Positions 59,759 to 64,000 of a stretch of DNA of 64,000 nucleotides are shown piece by piece. The translations under genes were made by a program, and so were the position numbers. The DNA is taken from positions 24,921-88,920 of the forward strand of contig CALWKY010000060.1 of assembly GCA_944381395.1 (NCBI GenBank). Reading direction: 5' to 3'. Source of the stretch: an uncultured Lachnospiraceae bacterium. GTDB lineage: Bacteria > Bacillota > Clostridia > Lachnospirales > Anaerotignaceae. The number at the start of each line of letters is the position of its first letter. The stretch's first letter is position 1. Below the pieces are notes generated by a model. It did no database searches. It was not told the origin of the DNA and saw only the letters and a program-made list of their open reading frames with translations.

Positions 59759-61099
59759 TCACATATTTCCCAATATCATTTCTTGTAATTGTTTCGGACT
59801 GTCTGCCAGTGCTTCTGCACCTGCTTGTCGTAGTACTTCTTCTTTCTCGTATCCATACGTAACTAGAATATGACGTACACCCGTATTACGCGCAGCAGCC
59901 AAATCCACAAGAGAATCTCCTACATAAAGAATATCCTCTTTTTCCACTCCCAATTTTTCACAAGCCAGCAGCAAAAGATCTGGAGCCGGCTTCTTTTCAT
60001 ACCCCGCTCTTTCTCCAATGGCAATATCAAAAAGCCCAGGGAAATAACGCTCTGCTAATGGCTGTACCGCAAAATCTGCCTTATTGGAAACTACCGCAGT
60101 ATAAATGCCTTCCGCTCGTAAGGATGACAATAGCGGTAAAATCCCTTCATATGCCTTTGTTTTCTCAGCGCTGTGTGCCCCATAATACGTGCAGAATGCG
60201 TCATAAACTTTCTCTTCTTCCTCCAAAGAATGATGGATGGGTAATGCCCGCTGTACTAACTTTCTGATGCCATTCCCCACATAAGTCCGTATTTCTTCTA
60301 AAGTATGGGTAGGATAACCAAACTGTTGTAATACCGCATTGGTGCTGTCTCGTAAATCTTCCAGTGTATTTAAAATAGTGCCATCCATATCAAATAAAAC
60401 TGCTTTCGGCCGTATCTTGTTACTGTTTGAAATTGCCATGGTACTCTCCACTAATTCGTAGTGTCTATTAATGGCAAACTCCAATGCCGCTTCATCCCCC
60501 GCTCGTAATGCCGCCACAATGGCTTTATGGCTTTCAAAAATCTGGCTTCTGTCTGCTTCATTTACCCGATGTAAAACTGCATCGACCCATTTGCGGTATA
60601 GCTCCATAACTGGTGAAAATAAATTAATCCATAATCTATTTTCTGTGGAAGCTAATAACACCCGGTGAAATGTGCGGTCTGCTTCGATTTGTTTTTCGAT
60701 ATCCTGCACAGACCAGTTTTCCAGCACCTTTTGTAAAGAAACCGCAGCCTTATCCTGTTTGTTTTCTTCTAAAATCGCACGACAGATTGCCTTGTCCATA
60801 TTTTTACGAAAAGCACATATCTCTGTCCAATTAGTCTGATGAAACCGCAGCATCCATTCCAGCATTAAAGAAATACTTTTGTTTAGATTCCCTGCAAAAA
60901 AATTACCCGATCCTTGTCTGCTTTCAATAACACCCATATTTTCCAGCATTTTTAAGGCTTCTCTTGCAGAATTGCGTCCTACGGATAGACTTTCCGCTAA
61001 TTTTCGTTCCGTAGGCAATTTTTCTCCTATTTGGATGCCGCCTGTTTCAAAAAGGGATAGTAAATATTCCAAAACCTTTTGGTATTCTCTGTTTTCCAT
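59759..61099 (-). CDS. GntR (FadR subfamily) regulator fused to a HAD phosphoglycolate-phosphatase-like domain
   Basis: A single 446-residue frame. Residues 5-70 are a GntR winged helix (GGIQIGEKLPTERKLAESLSVGRNSAREALKMLENMGVIESRQGSGNFF). Residues 80-220 are an FCD effector domain with its His-rich pocket (DRTFHRVLLAST, ESHKAIVAALRAGDEAALEFAINRHYE). Residues 231-446 are a complete HAD hydrolase: LFDMDGTILNT, VVSNK, EKKPAPDLLL and YVGDSLVDLAAARNTG, closest to Gph-type phosphatases. No frame break or second start is evident. It follows lrgB by 18 bases. Confidence 0.9.
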   Translation of the reverse strand: MENREYQKVLEYLLSLFETGGIQIGEKLPTERKLAESLSVGRNSAREALKMLENMGVIESRQGSGNFFAGNLNKSISLMLEWMLRFHQTNWTEICAFRKNMDKAICRAILEENKQDKAAVSLQKVLENWSVQDIEKQIEADRTFHRVLLASTENRLWINLFSPVMELYRKWVDAVLHRVNEADRSQIFESHKAIVAALRAGDEAALEFAINRHYELVESTMAISNSNKIRPKAVLFDMDGTILNTLEDLRDSTNAVLQQFGYPTHTLEEIRTYVGNGIRKLVQRALPIHHSLEEEEKVYDAFCTYYGAHSAEKTKAYEGILPLLSSLRAEGIYTAVVSNKADFAVQPLAERYFPGLFDIAIGERAGYEKKPAPDLLLLACEKLGVEKEDILYVGDSLVDLAAARNTGVRHILVTYGYEKEEVLRQAGAEALADSPKQLQEMILGNM

Positions 61100-61117
61100 C
61101 TTACTGCCTCGCTGTCA

Positions 61118-61810
61118 TCAAATCATGGGTGCAAACATAGGTGCAAAAATTACGGTAATAACACCGGCTACTACAATAGATAAACTGCTCATGGCGCCTT
61201 CCACTTCTCCCAGTTCCATTGCCTTGCTGGTACCAACCGCATGGCTTGCTGTACCAATGCCGATGCCTTTTGCGATAGGGTCTGTGATACGGAAAATTTT
61301 ACATGCTGTCTCTGCAATCATGTTGCCTGTGATTCCTGTCACCATAATAGCCGCTGCGGTAATCGCAGGGTATCCGCCTAATTCTTCACTGACACCCATA
61401 CCAATGGCAGTGGTAATGGACTTGGGCAAAAGGGTAACATATTCCGTATGCTCCAGCCCAAAAAGCATACTTAATGCAAAAACAACTGCCATGCTGCCCA
61501 CAGCGCCTGCGGTAATCCCACATAACAGAGCAACATAATTTTTCTTTAACAACTCAAATTTTTCATATAACGGTACCGCTAAACAGATGGTAGACGGTGT
61601 CAGTAAATAACCAATATACTGCGCACCACTATAATACGTTTCATAATCCGATTTCAATAGAATGATGCAAAGAATACACAATGCAATGGAAATCAGTAAG
61701 GGGTTCACCATGGGGTGAGGTATTTTTTTCTTAATCCAGCAGCCAATGCCATATGTAACCATGCTTAATACAGCCCCAAAAAGCACAGATTCCGTTAAAA
61801 ACTCACGCAT
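61118..61810 (-). CDS. lrgB: LrgB/CidB family membrane protein
   Basis: A 230-residue membrane protein, partner of LrgA. The C-terminal half has the LrgB signature (LLPKSITTAIGMGVSEELGGYPAITAAAIMVTGITGNMIAETACKIFRITDPIAKGIGIGTASHAVGTSKAMELGEVEGAMSSLSIVVAGVITVIFAP, about residues 125-228). LrgAB-type pairs transport pyruvate in Bacillus, and plant homologue PLGG1 transports glycolate and glycerate. Start overlaps lrgA by eight bases. Confidence 0.9.
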   Translation of the reverse strand: MREFLTESVLFGAVLSMVTYGIGCWIKKKIPHPMVNPLLISIALCILCIILLKSDYETYYSGAQYIGYLLTPSTICLAVPLYEKFELLKKNYVALLCGITAGAVGSMAVVFALSMLFGLEHTEYVTLLPKSITTAIGMGVSEELGGYPAITAAAIMVTGITGNMIAETACKIFRITDPIAKGIGIGTASHAVGTSKAMELGEVEGAMSSLSIVVAGVITVIFAPMFAPMI

Positions 61811-62168
61811 CTTCTCTGTCCCCCTTCTTTCTTTGAATCACAAATTGTGTTACTTTGCCGGAAACCACCATAACAACCATGGTAGAAACCATAGCAATCA
61901 CAAAATATTGTATCCAGCTTCCCTTCAGTATCTCCCAGCTGTCCATCAAGCCCACAGAAACGGGAACAAATAGGATCGGCATAATTTCAATCAAAAAATT
62001 GCTGGTTTCTCTTACTTGATCTACTTTTAATACCCCACTGAGCAAGGCGCCTAGCATTAAAAGAATCCCGTAAATATTGGCTGGCACGGGTAAAGGCAGT
62101 ATTGCCTTCATGATTTCACCCAAAAATGCAATACATGAAATGATTCCCATCTGTTTTAAATACTTCAT
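61803..62168 (-). CDS. lrgA: LrgA/CidA family membrane protein
   Basis: A 121-residue protein with four hydrophobic segments. KAILPLPVPANIYGILLMLGALLSGVLKVDQV and FLIEIMPILFVPVSVGLMDSWEILKG are typical of CidA/LrgA. It is the first gene of the lrgA-lrgB-gntR/HAD operon, with a PdhR-type palindrome in its leader. Originally described as holin-like; transport of small organic acids is now the better supported role for several relatives. Confidence 0.9.
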   Translation of the reverse strand: MKYLKQMGIISCIAFLGEIMKAILPLPVPANIYGILLMLGALLSGVLKVDQVRETSNFLIEIMPILFVPVSVGLMDSWEILKGSWIQYFVIAMVSTMVVMVVSGKVTQFVIQRKKGDREDA

Positions 62169-62197
62169 AATTTTTCCTAACCTTCTTTCTTTTGTTT

Positions 62198-62216
62198 AAA
62201 TTGGTCCTACCAATTT
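62198..62216. promoter_or_regulatory. GntR/FadR-family operator (PdhR-type palindrome) in the lrgAB leader
   Basis: AAATTGGTCCTACCAATTT is a perfect palindrome around a 3-base centre and fits the FadR-family rule TnGTnnnACnA. ATTGGTnnnACCAAT is the known PdhR consensus. It lies between promoter and lrgA start, where binding would block transcription. Confidence 0.8.
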
Positions 62217-62229
62217 TCAATCAGCATTC

Positions 62230-62258
62230 AGCATACCATGATCAAAAACCGAATGCAA
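62230..62258 (-). promoter_or_regulatory. Candidate promoter of the lrgAB operon
   Basis: TTGCAT (62253-62258), 17 bases, TATGCT (62230-62235) on the minus strand. Start of transcription near 62223, directly before the operator. Confidence 0.6.
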
Positions 62259-62433
62259 TACCTTTGTAAATAAAAATATCCTTTTTCAACTTTTTTCTCA
62301 TACCAAAAATGCTGATTCCACCTATTTTTTAATCATACAGCGTCAATTCAGAAAAACCGTATTGACTATTTTGTCCAACATATCGTATCCTGTAAAAAAA
62401 ATAAAAACCATTTGACAAAAAAGGAGATATCTT

Positions 62434-62826
62434 ATGCAGTATAAAATAGAGGATAAAGAGCTGGACCCACTCCAATTTCTTTCCTTTGTAAATGAAATTT
62501 GGCCGGGAAACTATGATATGAAAAAAACAGCCGCCGCATTGCAGAAAACCTTCAATATCACTGCATATGACAATGGTCAATTGGTAGACTGTTTGCGTAT
62601 TTTAACAGATGGCTATTTTTTCGGAACTATCACAGAATTGCTTGTCCTGCCGTCCTATCAAAAGCAAGGTATCGGCAGCCAATTACTGCGCCTTGCAAAA
62701 AAGCATACCCCTACCTTGCTATATTTTGGTGCGCAATCCGGGGTAGAAACATTCTATGAAAAAAATGGTTGTAAACCCAGTTTGCCATCTTATATGATAG
62801 AAAAAGAAAATCCCCCGAAAGCGTAA
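62434..62826 (+). CDS. GNAT family N-acetyltransferase
   Basis: A 130-residue GNAT protein. The acetyl-CoA motif is VLPSYQKQGIGSQLLRLAKKH (residues 71-91), and the end FGAQSGVETFYEKNGCKPS is the usual motif B. The start follows aaaggag. Substrate unknown. It is monocistronic and followed by repeat copy D. Confidence 0.9.
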   Translation: MQYKIEDKELDPLQFLSFVNEIWPGNYDMKKTAAALQKTFNITAYDNGQLVDCLRILTDGYFFGTITELLVLPSYQKQGIGSQLLRLAKKHTPTLLYFGAQSGVETFYEKNGCKPSLPSYMIEKENPPKA

Positions 62827-62876
62827 CCTGTTCTCTTTCTTTTATCCGCCAACTTCACTTCCGGCGTTTTTTTCAT

Positions 62877-62992
62877 AAGAAACCAGAAACAGCTGAAATT
62901 CTGATTAGTGTCAGAATTTCAGCTGTTTCTGGTTGATCCGCACTGTTTTCTTCTGGTAACAGCCGCCGCAGTCTTCCCTTTAGAAAGCAAAA
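62877..62992 (+). repeat. Intergenic repeat, copy D (shortened)
   Basis: First hairpin is very long: GAAACCAGAAACAGCTGAAATTCTGA and complement (about 62879-62935). Then a CAGCCGCCGCAGTCTTCCCTTTAG segment corresponds to the left arm of the second hairpin in the other copies; the right arm is missing. It shares the flanking TTTTTCATAAGAAA with copy A. The remainder of the gap to spo0A (62993-63311) holds spo0A control sequences. Confidence 0.6.
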
Positions 62993-63108
62993 ATAATAAA
63001 AAATCATGTGATCACTGTTTCTAACTGTTCTTTACTAGGCGGTATTTTCCTGCCGTTTTTTGCGGATTTCCTCCTGCTTTTTCGCCACAATTTACCATTC
63101 TTTTTTCT

Positions 63109-63115
63109 TTCGACA
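63109..63115 (-). promoter_or_regulatory. Possible 0A box
   Basis: TTCGACA on the plus strand, the complement of the Spo0A box core TGTCGAA, about 110 bases before the spo0A promoter. A 7-base match alone is weak evidence; feedback of Spo0A on its own gene is known in sporulating bacteria. Confidence 0.35.
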
Positions 63116-63222
63116 GACAAGAGCCGACACCGTTCTCCACCCTTCTTCCCCGCTTTCGGGAAATATGGAAATTTCTTGTATTTTCAAGGGTTTTTCGGCA
63201 TCATTTGTCTGTCGGTTCTATA

Positions 63223-63251
63223 TTGTGAGGTGCATTATTTTGTACTATAAT
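63223..63251 (+). promoter_or_regulatory. Sigma-A promoter of spo0A
   Basis: TTGTGA (63223-63228), 17 bases, perfect TATAAT (63246-63251), 60 bases before the start codon. Confidence 0.65.
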
Positions 63252-63311
63252 CTTGGCAAAGGAAGAAACCTGCAAAAAAATCAAATTCATCATGAATCGG
63301 AGGGAACGATT

Positions 63312-64000
63312 TTGAATCAAAATCAGATAAAAGTACTTTTGGCAGATAATCATAAGGATTTTTGTGATTGGTTAGCAAAAGAAGTCAATGCACAGCCGGA
63401 TATGACAGTTGTTGCCACAGCATCTGACGGTATTGAAGCAATCAATAAAATCCGCTCTTGTCAGCCTGATGTTGCAATCTTGGATGGTATTATGCCTAGA
63501 TTAGATGGTCTTGGCATCTTGGAGCGACTCCAAAAAGAAGAAGGCCATCAGCCTGTTACCATTATGCTTTCTGCCATTAGTGAAGAAAAGGTAATCTGTA
63601 AAGCATTAGAGCTGGGTGCCAGCTATTATATGGTAAAACCCTTTGACTTGCCTTCTCTTTTGGAGCGGATTCGTCATCTCATGCAGACCCATACATCCCA
63701 GAATACGCCTGTGTTTTCCTCTTTGAAGCCAGTGGTTTCACCTGCTGCTTCCGGTTATGATCTGGAAACACGCGTTACCAATATTCTTCATGAAATCGGT
63801 GTGCCTGCACATATCCGTGGTTATCACTATATGCGGGAAGCCATTATCATGAGTGTGAATGATATGGATGTGCTGAACTACATCACCAAGGAATTATATC
63901 CTTCCATCGCGAAAAAATGTAATACCACACCCTCTCGCGTAGAACGTGCTATCCGTCATGCCATTGAAGTGGCATGGAATCGTGGCAAAGTAGATGCCAT
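63312..64000 (+). CDS. spo0A: Sporulation master regulator Spo0A (3' end outside window)
   Basis: The first 229 codons are visible. An N-terminal receiver domain ([20 protein letters not shown], phospho-acceptor Asp in [14 protein letters not shown], Lys in YYMVKPFD) is followed by a linker. The C-terminal Spo0A DNA-binding domain follows ([75 protein letters not shown]). I start at TTG 63312 because ggaggg is seven bases upstream and the receiver begins at once. It commits the cell to sporulation when phosphorylated. spoIVB, the usual upstream neighbour, is absent. Confidence 0.96.
   Translation, partial: MNQNQIKVLLADNHKDFCDWLAKEVNAQPDMTVVATASDGIEAINKIRSCQPDVAILDGIMPRLDGLGILERLQKEEGHQPVTIMLSAISEEKVICKALELGASYYMVKPFDLPSLLERIRHLMQTHTSQNTPVFSSLKPVVSPAASGYDLETRVTNILHEIGVPAHIRGYHYMREAIIMSVNDMDVLNYITKELYPSIAKKCNTTPSRVERAIRHAIEVAWNRGKVDA

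Noticed and set aside
13743..62992. Whether the dispersed repeats or other regions form a CRISPR array
   Set aside because: The repeats are single copies far apart with internal structure; no regularly spaced short repeats or cas genes are present in the window.

Overview
The window reads as one chromosomal stretch of an anaerobic, endospore-forming, low-to-middle G+C Firmicute of the class Clostridia, probably Lachnospirales-like. The main evidence is a Spo0A gene running off the right edge, a GerS-like germination lipoprotein, a flavin reductase-rubredoxin fusion, DUF4364 and TIGR04086 family genes, an ileS T-box leader, AddB, and Gram-positive ribosome binding sites throughout. This placement is inferred from gene content; no rRNA gene is present to confirm it.

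Region 1 to 28,100 is mostly housekeeping and metabolism. It holds a CobD-like PLP enzyme, a YhcC-type radical SAM protein, ileS with its T-box, nicotinate phosphoribosyltransferase, a small alarmone synthetase, nucleoside hydrolase, gerS-like, a lone MazF-type toxin, an SDR, apt-recJ, a PHP phosphoesterase, two lipoprotein or membrane genes, addB, an ECF sigma/RsiV-like anti-sigma pair, and ruvAB.

Region 28,300 to 31,700 is an accessory island with a CTAG-type (MjaI family) restriction-modification system. A controller protein, a winged-helix-like protein and the endonuclease run rightward. The methyltransferase and a second Cro/C1-type regulator converge on them. The methyltransferase carries a C-terminal staphylococcal-nuclease-like domain that has lost its catalytic residues. 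The left edge of the island abuts the 3' remnant of a TipAS-like gene. Region 31,700 to 37,000 returns to chromosomal genes: an HTH-membrane regulator, a MATE exporter, rnr and secG.

Region 37,150 to 51,290 is a compact phage-derived element of the PBSX/xkd contractile-tail type, all on the minus strand. Its order is activator, small and large terminase, portal, scaffold, capsid, connectors, sheath, tube, LysM and hub proteins, tail-assembly chaperone, a very short protein at the tape-measure position, and baseplate genes. A canonical TTGACA promoter overlapped by a LexA-like box drives the activator. The chaperone gene ends in a textbook -1 frameshift signal: slippery A AAA AAC, stop codon, 6-nt spacer and 12-bp stem. 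No integrase, repressor, holin, endolysin, tail fibre or full-length tape measure is visible. The element therefore looks domesticated or reduced (PBSX-like or gene-transfer-agent-like) rather than a normal temperate phage.

Region 51,600 to 64,000 holds a thioesterase, a membrane LysM protein with a degenerate JAMM/MPN-like domain, rsmA, a RpiR regulator, a DJ-1 protein, a MATE exporter and an lrgAB operon. The lrgAB operon also encodes a single-chain GntR(FadR family)-HAD phosphatase fusion, and a PdhR-type operator lies in its leader. A GNAT protein and spo0A follow. Four copies of a structured, two-hairpin intergenic repeat are scattered through the window, at about 13.8, 32.7, 59.6 and 62.9 kb.
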